Shown here one piece after another: positions 8,827 to 17,782 of a DNA stretch of 64,000 nt. The stretch is from Streptomyces sp. cf386 (lineage in GTDB: Bacteria > Actinomycetota > Actinomycetes > Streptomycetales > Streptomycetaceae). Positions within the stretch are counted from its first letter, which is position 1; each line of letters begins with the position of its first letter. Where the stretch lies: NCBI RefSeq assembly GCF_900103585.1, contig NZ_FNHV01000022.1:62001-126000 (forward strand). Direction: 5' to 3'. The position numbers and the translations under genes are program-made. The notes under the pieces are model-generated. The model ran no database searches and had not been told where the DNA came from. It saw nothing but the letters and a program-made list of their open reading frames with translations.

Positions 8827-9714
8827 TCAGCCCTTGATGCCGGTCTGCGCGATCCCCTGGACCAGCCAGCGCTGGAGGAAGAGGAACACGAACACCAGGG
8901 GCAGGATGGAAATGGCCGTGGCCATGAAGATCAGGTGGTAGTTGACGGTCTGGTTCGTCATGTACGACGAGAGCGCGACCTGGACCGTCCAGGCGCTCGG
9001 GTCCTGGCCGATGACCAGCGGCCACAGGAAGGCGTTCCAGCCGTTGATGAAGGTGATCGTGGCGATCGCCGCGAAGAAGTTGAGCGAGTTCGGCACGACG
9101 ACACGCCAGTACGCACCCCAGTAGCCGAGCCCGTCCACGCGTGCCGCCTCCTCCAGTTCTTTCGGGAACCCGAGGAAGTACTGCCGGAACAGGAAGCACG
9201 TGAAACCACTGAACAGGCCCGGAATGATGAGACCTCGGTAACTGTCCACCCAGCCGAGCGACGACACGAGGACGAAGCTGGGCACGAAGGTGACGGCCGT
9301 GGGAACCATCAGGGTCGCCAGGACGGCGTAGAACACCTTGTTGGCGTGCTTGTACGGGATCCGGGCCAGGCCGTAGCCGGCCATCGAGCAGATCAGCAGG
9401 ATGCCCGCCGTGTGGAGGACGGCGACGACCACGGAGTTCCACAGGGACTGCGCGAAGTCGACCGTGACGTCGTCGAACGGCTCGGTGATGTTGCCCCACT
9501 GGATGGAGGTGGGGAACCACTTCCACTCCTCGCCCGTGATCTCCTGGTCCGTCATCAGCGCGTTGCGGACGATCAGGTAGAAGGGGACGAGGAAGAGGAG
9601 CGCGGCGACGCCGGTCGCGATGTACAGACCGGTGTTGCCCATGACGCCGCCGCGCCTGGCCTTGGCCTTCGCCGGCTTCGTGACCTTCCCGAGGTCGGGT
9701 GCAGTGGTGGTCAC
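8827..9714 (-). CDS. Carbohydrate ABC transporter permease (MalG-type)
   Basis: 295 residues with six membrane segments. The cytoplasmic EAA loop reads 'EEAARVDGLGYWGAYWRVVVP', the contact for the ATPase. The start codon overlaps the stop of the MalF-type gene (ATGA), so the two permeases are translationally coupled. No ATPase gene is in the operon; in Streptomyces such importers usually share the multitask ATPase MsiK encoded elsewhere. Confidence 0.92.
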   Translation of the reverse strand: MTTTAPDLGKVTKPAKAKARRGGVMGNTGLYIATGVAALLFLVPFYLIVRNALMTDQEITGEEWKWFPTSIQWGNITEPFDDVTVDFAQSLWNSVVVAVLHTAGILLICSMAGYGLARIPYKHANKVFYAVLATLMVPTAVTFVPSFVLVSSLGWVDSYRGLIIPGLFSGFTCFLFRQYFLGFPKELEEAARVDGLGYWGAYWRVVVPNSLNFFAAIATITFINGWNAFLWPLVIGQDPSAWTVQVALSSYMTNQTVNYHLIFMATAISILPLVFVFLFLQRWLVQGIAQTGIKG

Positions 9715-10679
9715 TTGGACTCCTCACCCCTTCCGAAGCCCATGATCTTGCCCTGGAACAGCGTGACGATGCAGATCAGGAGGGTCAGGACGACCGCGCC
9801 CGCGCTGCCCGCGCCGTAGTTCTGGTTCTCGCCGAGGGCCATCTTGTAGAGCTCGACCAGCGGGGGCTGGCCCCAGGTGGCCTTGGGGAGCAGATTGAAG
9901 AACTCGTCGAAGGCCTGGTAGGCGGCGATCAGCAGGAGCAGGATCACCGCGGTCGACGTGGCCCGCAGCTGGGGCAGTGTGATGTACCGGAAGGTCTGCC
10001 AGCCCGACTTGGCTCCGTCGATGGCGGCGGCCTCGTACAGCTCCCGCGGGATGTTCTGGAGTGCGGCCAGGAACAGGATCATGTAGAAGCCCGACTGGAG
10101 CCACAGGCGTACGGTCACGATGACCAGCCAGTACCAGGGCGGATCCGGGTTCGCCAGCCAGGCGATGTTGTCGATGCCGAACCAGCCGATGACCGTGTTC
10201 ATCAGACCGAAGCGGACGCCGTTGAAGATGGACATCTTCCAGATCAGCGCGGCGGCGACATAGCTGACCGCGGTCGGCAGGAAGAACACCGACCGGAAGA
10301 ACGCCCGCATGAACCGCAGCCGGTTGACCAGCAGTGCGAGGCCCAGCGACATGGCCCAGGTGGCCGGCACGATGAACGCGGCGAACACGGTGAAGGTGAC
10401 GAGGGAGTTCCTGAAGTCGGCGTCCGTCAGGATCTGCTTGTAGTTGTCGAAGCCGACGAACTCGCTCGGTGTGACGGTGAAGCGTGCCTCGAAGAAGCTG
10501 AGATAGATGCTCCAGCCGATGGGCACGAAGACGAAGATCACCAGGCCGATCAGGAACGGACCGGTGAAGAGCCAGAAGTTGAAGGTGCTGTTCGCCCTGA
10601 GGCCCCGCCGCGGCCGGTCCTTGGAGACCTTGGCCGAGGCGGGGTTCTTGGCGACCCCGCGTGTGGTGGTGGTCGACAT
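9711..10679 (-). CDS. Carbohydrate ABC transporter permease (MalF-type)
   Basis: 322 residues. A short basic N-terminus is followed by six membrane segments ('FNFWLFTGPFLIGLVIFVF' is the first). The EAA loop is 'YEAAAIDGAKSGWQTFRYITLP'-like, just before the last segments. It sits between the binding-protein gene and the MalG-type permease and forms the membrane heterodimer with the latter. Confidence 0.92.
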   Translation of the reverse strand: MSTTTTRGVAKNPASAKVSKDRPRRGLRANSTFNFWLFTGPFLIGLVIFVFVPIGWSIYLSFFEARFTVTPSEFVGFDNYKQILTDADFRNSLVTFTVFAAFIVPATWAMSLGLALLVNRLRFMRAFFRSVFFLPTAVSYVAAALIWKMSIFNGVRFGLMNTVIGWFGIDNIAWLANPDPPWYWLVIVTVRLWLQSGFYMILFLAALQNIPRELYEAAAIDGAKSGWQTFRYITLPQLRATSTAVILLLLIAAYQAFDEFFNLLPKATWGQPPLVELYKMALGENQNYGAGSAGAVVLTLLICIVTLFQGKIMGFGRGEESK

Positions 10680-10699
10680 GTCGAGATCCGTCCGGCGGT

Positions 10700-11962
10700 C
10701 TATCCGAAGAGCTTCTTGAGCTCGGCGTCGACCTTCTTCTCGCAGGCGTCGAGTGCGGCCTTCGGGTCACCGTCCTTGCGGACGGTGTTGGCGATCACGT
10801 CCCAGAACGCGGCGATCATGGCCTGGGTCCAGCCGATGTTGTCGAAGTGACCGAACTCGTTGAAGAGCTTGACGCCCTCGGCCGGCAGGCCGGACTTCAG
10901 CTTGGTCGCGGACTCGGCGAGGGACGTGCGCGGCGGGATGTGGAAGCCGTAGGAGGTGGCGAAGTCCTCCTGGTACTTCTTCTGCTCGATCCACAGCCAC
11001 TTGACGTATTCCTTGGCCGCTTCGACGTTCTTGCCCTTGGCGTTGACGAACATCGACCAGCCGCCGTTGTAGACCGACTGCTTGCCGGCGGAACCGACCT
11101 TCGGGAAGGGGAAGATGCCGATGTCGTCGCCGAGCGCCTGCTGCATGGCCGGCATGGCCCACATGCCGCACCACTGGATCGCGGTCAGGCCCTGGATCAG
11201 GGCCGACGGGTCCCACGAGTCGGCGGGGGCGTCGAGGAGCAGGTTGCCGCTGGTGAAGAGACCGCGCAGCTGCGTCAGGCCGTCGGCGACGGCGTCGGTG
11301 TTGAAGGCGGGCTTGTTGTCCGCGGTGAGGGTGTCGGCGCCGGCCGACCAGATCAGCGGGCGGTCCACCGAGGTCAGGTCGTTGCCGAGGAAGATGCCCT
11401 TGACCTTGCTGGTGGTCAGCTTGTCGGCGGCCTCGATCAGCTCTTCCAGCGTGGTCGGAACCTCGACCTTCGCCTTCTCGAACAGCGAGGGCCGGTAGAA
11501 GAGGAACTGCGGGTCGTCGATCATCCGGACGCCGTATATCTTGCCGTCGACCGTGTGCGACTTGATGTCGGCCGGATTGAAGTCGTCCTTGACCGGCTCG
11601 ATGATGTCGGTCAGGTCCGCCACCTGACCGCTCTTGACCATCTGGATCTGCGGGTGGAACTCGAAGACGTCGGGCGCGTTGTCGGTGAGCAGCGCGGCGA
11701 ACAGCTTCTGCTCGAAGTTGTTGCCGGTGATCCACTGCGTGGTCACGTCGGCCTTGTCGTAGGCCTTCGCGTACTTCTTGACGGCCTGCTCGACACCGGC
11801 CTCGCCGTACGCGTGGAAGTACTGGACGAGTCCGTCGCCCGAACCACCCCCGCTCCGCCCGGTGTTGCTCCCGCACGCGGCCAGTCCGCCGGCGGCGGCC
11901 AGACCCAGCGCGGCCCGCAGTGCGGTACGGCGGTCGAAGTTCCTGCTGCTCAATGCCGACAT
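10700..11962 (-). CDS. Sugar-binding lipoprotein of the galactoside importer
   Basis: 420 residues, extracellular solute-binding protein family 1. The N-terminus has twin arginines ('RRTALRAALG') and a lipobox ending in Cys30 ('GGLAAC'), so it should be exported, lipid-modified and anchored outside the membrane. 'FEFHPQIQMV' and 'KYLWIEQ'-type elements are family features. It is the first gene of the operon; the long upstream region separates it from the ROK regulator. Specificity for a beta-galactoside is inferred from the downstream GH2 enzyme. Confidence 0.9.
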   Translation of the reverse strand: MSALSSRNFDRRTALRAALGLAAAGGLAACGSNTGRSGGGSGDGLVQYFHAYGEAGVEQAVKKYAKAYDKADVTTQWITGNNFEQKLFAALLTDNAPDVFEFHPQIQMVKSGQVADLTDIIEPVKDDFNPADIKSHTVDGKIYGVRMIDDPQFLFYRPSLFEKAKVEVPTTLEELIEAADKLTTSKVKGIFLGNDLTSVDRPLIWSAGADTLTADNKPAFNTDAVADGLTQLRGLFTSGNLLLDAPADSWDPSALIQGLTAIQWCGMWAMPAMQQALGDDIGIFPFPKVGSAGKQSVYNGGWSMFVNAKGKNVEAAKEYVKWLWIEQKKYQEDFATSYGFHIPPRTSLAESATKLKSGLPAEGVKLFNEFGHFDNIGWTQAMIAAFWDVIANTVRKDGDPKAALDACEKKVDAELKKLFG

Positions 11963-12161
11963 GCTGACGTCCTTGTCTCGAGTGCGGCTGCGCCCTGCGC
12001 CGAAGGCTGGAGCGGCTCAGCGCCAGTTGGCTCAAAAGGGGTTGCGGTGCGGGACGTTAACCTTCGGCTAAGGCTTCGGCAAGGGGTTGGACGAAGTCTG
12101 CACGAAGCGTTGCGCGACGTTCGGAATACCGGACGTAACGGGGCCGCGTCCCTGTCCGCCG
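11963..12161. promoter_or_regulatory. Control region of the galactoside operon
   Basis: This 199-bp stretch between the binding-protein start and the ROK stop carries the octamer AAGGGGTT twice (12036-12043 and 12081-12088). The same octamer recurs at 13515-13522, upstream of the ROK gene itself. A direct repeat of 'AAGGCTTCGG'-like sequence lies between the first two copies. A repeated motif upstream of both a sugar operon and its neighbouring regulator is what ROK autoregulation would give, but operator function is inference. Confidence 0.4.
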
Positions 12162-13427
12162 TCATGCGGGTGGTGCGGTACGACTCCTTGCGTGGGCGGT
12201 GCGTTTCGCCGTCCTGTGCCCCACCGACGCGGTCTTCTGGCCGACCGACTGCAGCGCTCCCTCCAGCGCGAACGTCGCCGCGCCCAGGCAGACCGGGTCG
12301 GTGGGGATGGGGGAGAGGACGATCCGGGTGGCGGCCAGGGGCCGCCTGAGCGCGTGCCGGGCGACGGCCTCGCGCACCTCGTGCAGCAGCGGTTCGCCGA
12401 GGGTCGCGGCGACCCAGCTGCTCAGCACGACGACTTCGGGGTTGAACAGGTTCACCAGGTCGGCGATGCCCGCACCCAGATAGCGGGCGGTGTCCCGGAC
12501 CACCTTGAGCGCCACCGGATCGTGCGCGGCGACCCCACGGGCCAGGGCGTCGATCGTGGCCGTCTGGTCCTCCGGGTGCAGCAGGGCGCTGTCGGCGGCC
12601 AGCTCCCGAAGGTTCACCATGATCCCGGGCGCGCCGACGTACGTCTCCACGCAGCCGTGGTTGCCGCAGTGGCAGAGCCTCCCGTCCAGCACGAGCGTCG
12701 TATGGCCCCACTCGCCGGCGCTGTTGCTCACCCCCCGGTGCAGCCCGCCGCCGAGCACGAGCCCGGCGCCCACACCGGTGCCGAGGTTGACCACCACGGC
12801 GTCCCCGCTGCCGCGCACGGCACCGAACCACAGCTCGGCCACCGCGCTGGCGCGCAACGGGTTGTCCATGTACAGGGGGTAGGCGATGTGCTCGGCGAGC
12901 AGGGCCAGCAGCGGCACGTCGTGCCAGTCCCAGTTGGGCGCGTACTCGGAGACGCCGGTGTCCCGGTCCACCTGCCCCGGCACGCTCACCCCGACGCCGA
13001 GCACCCGGGCGCCCTCCACACCGGCCTGCGCGACCACCGACCCGACGGCGGCGGCGACATGGCCGACGACCTGCTCGGGGCGGCTCTCGCCGGGGCGCAT
13101 GTCCTCGTCGGCGCGGGCCAGGACGTTCAGTGCGAGATCGAACAGCTCGACGCGGACGTACGTCTCCGCGATGTCGACGCCGATCAGCGCCCCGCCGGAC
13201 GCGTTCACGGCCACCAGCCCCCGCGGGCGGCCCCCGGCCGAGTCCTCGAACCCGACCTCCGTGATCATCCGGAGGTCGAGCAGCTCGCCCACGAGGGTGG
13301 CGACCGTGGCGAGACTGAGGCCGGTGGCGCCCGCCAGCTCCTGCCGGGAGGTGGGCGACGTGGCGATGATCTGGCGCAGCACCTCGTAGCGGTTCGCGGT
13401 GCGGATGTCACGTGATGTGCGCTTCAC
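12162..13427 (-). CDS. ROK-family transcriptional repressor
   Basis: 421 residues from a GTG at 13427, where the protein begins 'KRTSRDIRTANRYEVLRQI' as family members do; a GTG at 13475 would add 16 disordered residues and has no better ribosome site. An N-terminal winged helix ('TSRQELAGATGLSLATVATL') precedes a sugar-kinase-like ROK domain with the glycine-rich 'VNLGTGVGAGLVLGGG' and the zinc motif 'CHCGNHGCVE'. It lies upstream of the beta-galactoside importer operon in the same orientation and very likely represses it until a sugar ligand binds. Confidence 0.9.
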   Translation of the reverse strand: MKRTSRDIRTANRYEVLRQIIATSPTSRQELAGATGLSLATVATLVGELLDLRMITEVGFEDSAGGRPRGLVAVNASGGALIGVDIAETYVRVELFDLALNVLARADEDMRPGESRPEQVVGHVAAAVGSVVAQAGVEGARVLGVGVSVPGQVDRDTGVSEYAPNWDWHDVPLLALLAEHIAYPLYMDNPLRASAVAELWFGAVRGSGDAVVVNLGTGVGAGLVLGGGLHRGVSNSAGEWGHTTLVLDGRLCHCGNHGCVETYVGAPGIMVNLRELAADSALLHPEDQTATIDALARGVAAHDPVALKVVRDTARYLGAGIADLVNLFNPEVVVLSSWVAATLGEPLLHEVREAVARHALRRPLAATRIVLSPIPTDPVCLGAATFALEGALQSVGQKTASVGHRTAKRTAHARSRTAPPA

Positions 13428-13584
13428 CGGGCGTGCCCCCGTCCCTTCGGGTCCAGGCCGGGTCGACGTCGGCACCGGCGCGGCGCAAGGCTATGGCGTG
13501 CGCCGCCTTTCGACAAGGGGTTAGGAAAGGGGCTGTAGAAAGTCTTTCCCCTGGAAGGACCCGGTGTGGGGGTACTGGCAAGTA

Positions 13585-14838
13585 TCAGCCGTCGAGGACG
13601 TCCCGCACAAACACGTTGGCGAACTTCCCCGCCGGGTCCAGTTCCCGCGCCAGCGCCCGGAAGTCGGCCAGCCGCGGAAACCGCCCGCGCAGCACCTCCG
13701 CCGGCACCGCGAACACCTTCCCCCAGTGCGGGCGCGGCGCGAAGGCGTCCAGCGTGTCCTCCAGCAGCCGCACCACCGGCAGAACGGCCGCGGTGTCCTC
13801 GATCCAGGTGAAGTGCAGCGCCACGGTGTCCTGCCCGTAGGAGGGGCTGAGCCACTGTTCGTCGGCGGCGACCCTGCGCACCTCGCAGGTCTGCAGCACG
13901 GGGGCGACCGTCTCCCGGATCCCGTCGACGGCCCGCAGCGCCTCCACGGCGTACCGGCTCGCCAGCAGATACTCCGACTGCAGCTCGGCCCCGCTGCTCG
14001 GCGTGAACTCCGCCCGGAAGTGCGGCAGCCGCTGGTGCCACGGCCCCGGCACCCCGAACTGCTCGGTGCAGTTGACCGCGGGCATCCCCGGCACCGGGTG
14101 CAGCTTCTCGGTGGCGGGCGCGGCCCACGGGAAGTCGGGCAGCGGCTGGTCGGTGCGCCGCTTGAGCCACACCTGCCGGAAGCCGGGTTCGCGCCAGTCG
14201 GTGAAGAGGCTGACGCTGTACGCCGACGCCATCACCGTCTCGAACGCCGCCAAGTCCAGTCCGTCCAGGGGGAGTTCGGTGAAGAGGTGCTGCTCGACGT
14301 CGAAGGACGGCTCCAGGTCGAGGGTGAGCGCCGTGACGACACCGAGGGCGCCCAGCGACGTGACGGCGCCGCCGAACCGCGGGTCGTCCCGGCCGACGGT
14401 CACCACCGAGCCGTCCGCCGTGACCAGCTCCACCTCCCGCACGGACGTGGCCAGCGAGCCGTTGCCGACCCCCGACCCGTGGGTGCCGGTGGCGACCGAG
14501 CCGGCCACCGAAATGTGCGGCAGGGAAGCCATGTTGGGCAGCGCCAGGCCGTGCGCGTACACCGCGCGGGCGAGTTCGGCGTACCGTACGCCGCCCGACA
14601 CCCGGACCGTACGGGCCTCGCGGTCCACGTCGATCGCCGGCGGCAGGGCGGCGATCGACAGCAGGACGCCCTCGGGGCCCGGCTCGGCGATCTCATTGAA
14701 GGAGTGCCCGCTGCCCAGCACCCGCACCCTCTCGCTCCCGGCCACCAGGGCGCGGATCGCGTCGAGCGAGTACGGCCGATGCAACTCCTTGGCGGAGTAG
14801 GTGATGTTGCCCGCCCAGTTGGTGATCGTCTCGGTCAT
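13585..14838 (-). CDS. aldO: Alditol oxidase, covalent FAD (AldO)
   Basis: 417 residues. It oxidises polyols such as xylitol and sorbitol at C1 with oxygen, giving the aldose and hydrogen peroxide. It resembles S. coelicolor AldO closely in the segments I recall: N-terminal 'NWAGNITYSAKEL', the FAD-binding 'VRVLGSGHSFNEIAEPG' with His45 at the covalent attachment site, 'LPHISVAGSVATGTHGSG' and the C-terminal 'HWGKVF' motif of the VAO/arabinono-lactone oxidase family. Soluble, no signal peptide. Transcribed divergently from the hydroxyacid dehydrogenase. Confidence 0.93.
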   Translation of the reverse strand: MTETITNWAGNITYSAKELHRPYSLDAIRALVAGSERVRVLGSGHSFNEIAEPGPEGVLLSIAALPPAIDVDREARTVRVSGGVRYAELARAVYAHGLALPNMASLPHISVAGSVATGTHGSGVGNGSLATSVREVELVTADGSVVTVGRDDPRFGGAVTSLGALGVVTALTLDLEPSFDVEQHLFTELPLDGLDLAAFETVMASAYSVSLFTDWREPGFRQVWLKRRTDQPLPDFPWAAPATEKLHPVPGMPAVNCTEQFGVPGPWHQRLPHFRAEFTPSSGAELQSEYLLASRYAVEALRAVDGIRETVAPVLQTCEVRRVAADEQWLSPSYGQDTVALHFTWIEDTAAVLPVVRLLEDTLDAFAPRPHWGKVFAVPAEVLRGRFPRLADFRALARELDPAGKFANVFVRDVLDG

Positions 14839-14870
14839 CCTTGCCGTCCTTCAAGGTGAGTGCGTGTGCG

Positions 14871-14900
14871 TTGACCCTCTCATCTGCGGCTGCCTACGGT
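14871..14900 (+). promoter_or_regulatory. Sigma-70-like promoter of the hydroxyacid dehydrogenase gene
   Basis: TTGACC at 14871-14876 and TACGGT at 14895-14900 are separated by 18 bases, a good match to the Streptomyces vegetative consensus. It lies about 40 bases before the proposed start. Function is inferred from spacing only. Confidence 0.55.
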
Positions 14901-14941
14901 AGAGACCGCTTTCTCACTTCGCAGAGCCGGAGGCCACGTCC

Positions 14942-15949
14942 TTGACCCAGCGGCCGCACGCCATGTTCGCCATGTCCGCCGAGAACGTGCCGCAGGTCTT
15001 CCCGCCGGAGGTGCTGGCACGGCTGCGGGAGTCGGTGGACATCGACCCCGGCCTGGTGGCCGAGGACTTCACGGACCCTCGCCTCGCGGACGTCCTCGCC
15101 CGCACCGAGATCCTCGTCACCGGCTGGGGCTGCCCCCGCCTCGACGCCTCCGTCCTCGACGCCGCCCCGAAGCTGCGGGCGGTCCTGCACTCGGCCGGCT
15201 CGGTCAAGGGCCTCGCCACCCCCGAGCTGTGGCGGCGCGGCATCGTGGTGAGCTCGGCGGCGGTGGCCAACGCCGTACCCGTCGCCGAGTACACCCTCGC
15301 CATGATCCTGCTCGCCGGGAAGGACCTGTTCGCGGCCCGCGACCGCCTGCGCACCGAGCGCGCCTTCCCCGGCTGGGGCCTCGTCCCCGGCATCGGCAAC
15401 CACGGCCGCCGGGTCGGAGTGATCGGGGCCTCGCGCATCGGTCGCAAGGTGATCGAGCTGCTGCGCCCCTTCGACCTGGTCGTCGGCCTGACCGACCCAT
15501 ACGTCGACGAGGCGGGCGCCACCGCACTCGGCGTACCGCTCCTCCCGCTGGACGACCTCCTGCGCACCTCGGACATCGTGACGATCCACGCCCCCGAGAC
15601 CCCCGAGACCCGCCACCTCATCGGCCCCCGCGAGCTGGCCCTGATGCCCGACGGGGCGGTCCTGATCAACACCGCGCGCGGCCGCCTGCTCGACCACGAC
15701 GCCCTGATCGCCGAACTCCGCACCGCCCGCCTCTCCGCGATCCTCGACGTCACCGACCCCGAGCCCCTGCCCGCCGACTCACCTCTGTACGACCTGCCGG
15801 GTGCCTTCGTCACCCCGCATCTGGCGGGCTCCCAGGGCAATGAGGCCGCCCGCCTGGGGGTCGCGGTGGTGGCGGAGGCGGAACGGCTGGTGGCGGGTGG
15901 GGAGGTGGCGTACGGGGTCGATCCCGCGGTGCTGGGGCGGGAGGCATGA
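14942..15949 (+). CDS. NAD-dependent D-2-hydroxyacid dehydrogenase
   Basis: 335 residues. The Rossmann motif is 'GVIGASRIGRKV', and the catalytic set is visible: Arg/Glu in 'NTARGRLLDHDALIAEL' and 'VTDPEPLP', and the His in 'VTPHLAGS'. It interconverts a 2-oxoacid and a D-2-hydroxyacid; the true substrate is unknown. I keep the TTG start at 14942 because GGAG lies nine bases before it; an in-frame ATG at 14963 is the alternative. Divergent from aldO, which hints at a sugar-acid role but does not prove it. Confidence 0.85.
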   Translation: MTQRPHAMFAMSAENVPQVFPPEVLARLRESVDIDPGLVAEDFTDPRLADVLARTEILVTGWGCPRLDASVLDAAPKLRAVLHSAGSVKGLATPELWRRGIVVSSAAVANAVPVAEYTLAMILLAGKDLFAARDRLRTERAFPGWGLVPGIGNHGRRVGVIGASRIGRKVIELLRPFDLVVGLTDPYVDEAGATALGVPLLPLDDLLRTSDIVTIHAPETPETRHLIGPRELALMPDGAVLINTARGRLLDHDALIAELRTARLSAILDVTDPEPLPADSPLYDLPGAFVTPHLAGSQGNEAARLGVAVVAEAERLVAGGEVAYGVDPAVLGREA

Positions 15950-16343
15950 GTCGCGGCGAGGACCCGCGTCGGTGCGCGGCGGGCTGACCGGCGGTCGCGG
16001 GGCACTGCCGGTCCCTCAAGAGGGCACCGGTCGGCCCAAGAGGCACCGATTGCCCCGGGCGGTCGCCCCATATCCGGCGCGCGGCGCTTCAACGGCTCGC
16101 CGGCCGCCGTGGACGGCGCACCCCCGTACGTCCGCCGGGGCCTCGTGGTCGTCGGAACGCCCCGCCTGCCGGTGCGGGCGCGGACGGACGGGAACTCGAT
16201 CGACAGCGACCCGGGGGACATGGGCCCGAAGCCACCCCCACGACCACCCCGTACTCCCTCTCACGCCTCGCCACGACCGCCCGAAGGGGACCCGGCGCCG
16301 CTCACGCCCGGGCGGGGGCATACCGTGAGGAGTCGTACGCCAG
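15950..16343. other. Non-coding stretch before the radical SAM gene
   Basis: About 394 bases with open frames on both strands but none with protein-like composition or a convincing ribosome-binding site. The translated frames are Arg/Pro-rich shadows of high-GC DNA. I see nothing in it beyond the inverted repeat that starts at 16344. Confidence 0.5.
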
Positions 16344-16392
16344 AGAGCCTGTGTCATGTCCCCGACCGGGCGTGGAACATGACACAGGCTCT
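16344..16392. repeat. 49-bp element with perfect 16-bp inverted repeats
   Basis: Arms 16344-16359 (AGAGCCTGTGTCATGT) and 16377-16392 are exact inverted copies around a 17-base spacer. The element ends 20 bases before the radical SAM start codon, just ahead of its GGGAGGAG ribosome site. It could be an RNA hairpin in the leader, a protein-binding operator, a terminator of upstream transcription, or a short transposon-derived remnant; 'CTGTGTCA' also occurs at 27947-27954, just after the dead transposase at 26665-27931. Confidence 0.75.
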
Positions 16393-16412
16393 GAGCCGGG
16401 AGGAGATTACGG

Positions 16413-17741
16413 ATGGGCAGCCGCACCGCACTGGTCGAGGATCTGATGGAGCGATTCCCGCACGTACCGCGGGAAGCCGTCTTCAAGGAGGATCTGCTCC
16501 GGGGTGGGGTGGCCTTCGATCCATCAGCCCTCAGTGACAACGAGGACGGCGAGGTCAAGCCGAAGTCGTACTTCATCTTCTCCTTCGACCACGGCACCCT
16601 GCCCGAGCTGGGCGAGGCCGCGCTGCGGCGACCGCCGGAGGAGATCATCCTGACCGGCGGGCCGTACGACCTGCGGCGCACCGTCGTCTCGGTGCGGGTG
16701 AACCCGGCGTCGCCGTATCGCGTCGCCGCCGATGACGACGGGGTCCTCGGCCTCTACCTCGACGGCAAGCGGATCGCCGACGTCGGTGTGCCGCCGATGC
16801 CGGAGTACTACCGGCACACCCTCGCCAACGGGAAGTCGGTCATGGAGGTCGCCCCGACCATCCAGTGGGGCTACCTCATCTACCTCACCGTCTTCCGGGT
16901 CTGCCAGTACTTCGGCGCCAAGGAGGAGTGCCAGTACTGCGACATCAACCACAACTGGCGCCAGCACAAGGCCGCCGGGCGCCCGTACACCGGGGTGAAG
17001 GACGTCGAGGAGGTCCTGGAGGCCCTGGAGATCATCGACCGGTACGACACGGCGAAGGCCTCCACCGCCTACACCCTCACCGGCGGTGCCATCACCAAGA
17101 CGGTCTCCGGACGCGACGAGGCCGACTTCTACGGCCACTACGCCAAGGCCATCGAGGAGCGCTTCCCGGGCCGCTGGATCGGCAAGGTCGTCGCCCAGGC
17201 GCTGCCGCGCGACGACGTGCAGCGCTTCAAGGACTACGGCGTGCAGATCTACCACCCCAACTACGAGGTGTGGGACGAGTACCTCTTCAAGATGTACTGC
17301 CCTGGCAAGGAGCGTTACGTCGGCCGCGACGAGTGGCACAAGCGGATCCTCGACTCGGCGGAGATCTTCGGCGCACGCAACGTCATTCCCAACTTCGTGG
17401 CGGGCGTGGAGATGGCGGAGCCCTTCGGCTTCACGACCGTCGACGAGGCCATCGCGTCCACCACCGAGGGCCTGCGCTTCTTCATGTCCCAAGGCATCAC
17501 GCCCCGGTTCACCACCTGGTGCCCCGAGCCGACGACCCCGCTCGGCAAGGCCAACCCGCAGGGCGCGCCGCTGGAGTACCACATCCGCCTGCTGGAGGCG
17601 TACCGCGCCACCATGGACGAGTTCGGCCTGTCTTCGCCCCCCGGCTACGGCCAGCCCGGTCCCGGCCGCGCGGTGTTCTCCGTCAGCTCCTTCATGGACA
17701 GCCTCCCGGCGGACGAGTCCGCGACGGTACAGACGGATTGA
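16413..17741 (+). CDS. Radical SAM protein with a CX8CX2C motif
   Basis: 442 residues, ATG preceded by GGGAGGAG. Radical SAM enzymes use a [4Fe-4S] cluster to make a deoxyadenosyl radical. The cluster motif here reads 'VCQYFGAKEECQYCDINHNW', that is CX8CX2C with an aromatic residue before the last Cys, in place of the canonical CX3CX2C. The barrel continues with 'TAYTLTGGAITK' (the Gly-rich SAM strand), 'PNFVAGVEMAEPFGF' and 'TTWCPEPTTPLG'. An N-terminal ~130-residue region precedes the cluster. There is no recognised partner enzyme. The substrate is unknown. The 3' end carries a 10-bp tandem repeat over the stop codon. Confidence 0.8.
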   Translation: MGSRTALVEDLMERFPHVPREAVFKEDLLRGGVAFDPSALSDNEDGEVKPKSYFIFSFDHGTLPELGEAALRRPPEEIILTGGPYDLRRTVVSVRVNPASPYRVAADDDGVLGLYLDGKRIADVGVPPMPEYYRHTLANGKSVMEVAPTIQWGYLIYLTVFRVCQYFGAKEECQYCDINHNWRQHKAAGRPYTGVKDVEEVLEALEIIDRYDTAKASTAYTLTGGAITKTVSGRDEADFYGHYAKAIEERFPGRWIGKVVAQALPRDDVQRFKDYGVQIYHPNYEVWDEYLFKMYCPGKERYVGRDEWHKRILDSAEIFGARNVIPNFVAGVEMAEPFGFTTVDEAIASTTEGLRFFMSQGITPRFTTWCPEPTTPLGKANPQGAPLEYHIRLLEAYRATMDEFGLSSPPGYGQPGPGRAVFSVSSFMDSLPADESATVQTD

Positions 17742-17761
17742 GACGGATTGAGACGGACTGA
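17731..17761 (+). repeat. Tandem 10-bp repeat spanning the radical SAM stop codon
   Basis: The unit AGACGGATTG/AGACGGACTG is present three times in a row. The first copy contains the last codons and the stop; later copies repeat the TGA. Slippage here could change the last residues of the enzyme without affecting the rest. Confidence 0.7.
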
Positions 17762-17782
17762 ATTGGAGGATCGAAGGCACGG

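Noticed and set aside
5920..9819. 1299-codon open frame on the plus strand opposite the beta-galactosidase gene
   Set aside because: It mirrors the wobble-GC pattern of the real gene on the other strand; its translation is Arg/Val/Asp-rich with no motifs.
14914..16221. 435-codon minus-strand frame opposite the hydroxyacid dehydrogenase
   Set aside because: Ser/Arg-rich shadow with no ribosome site.
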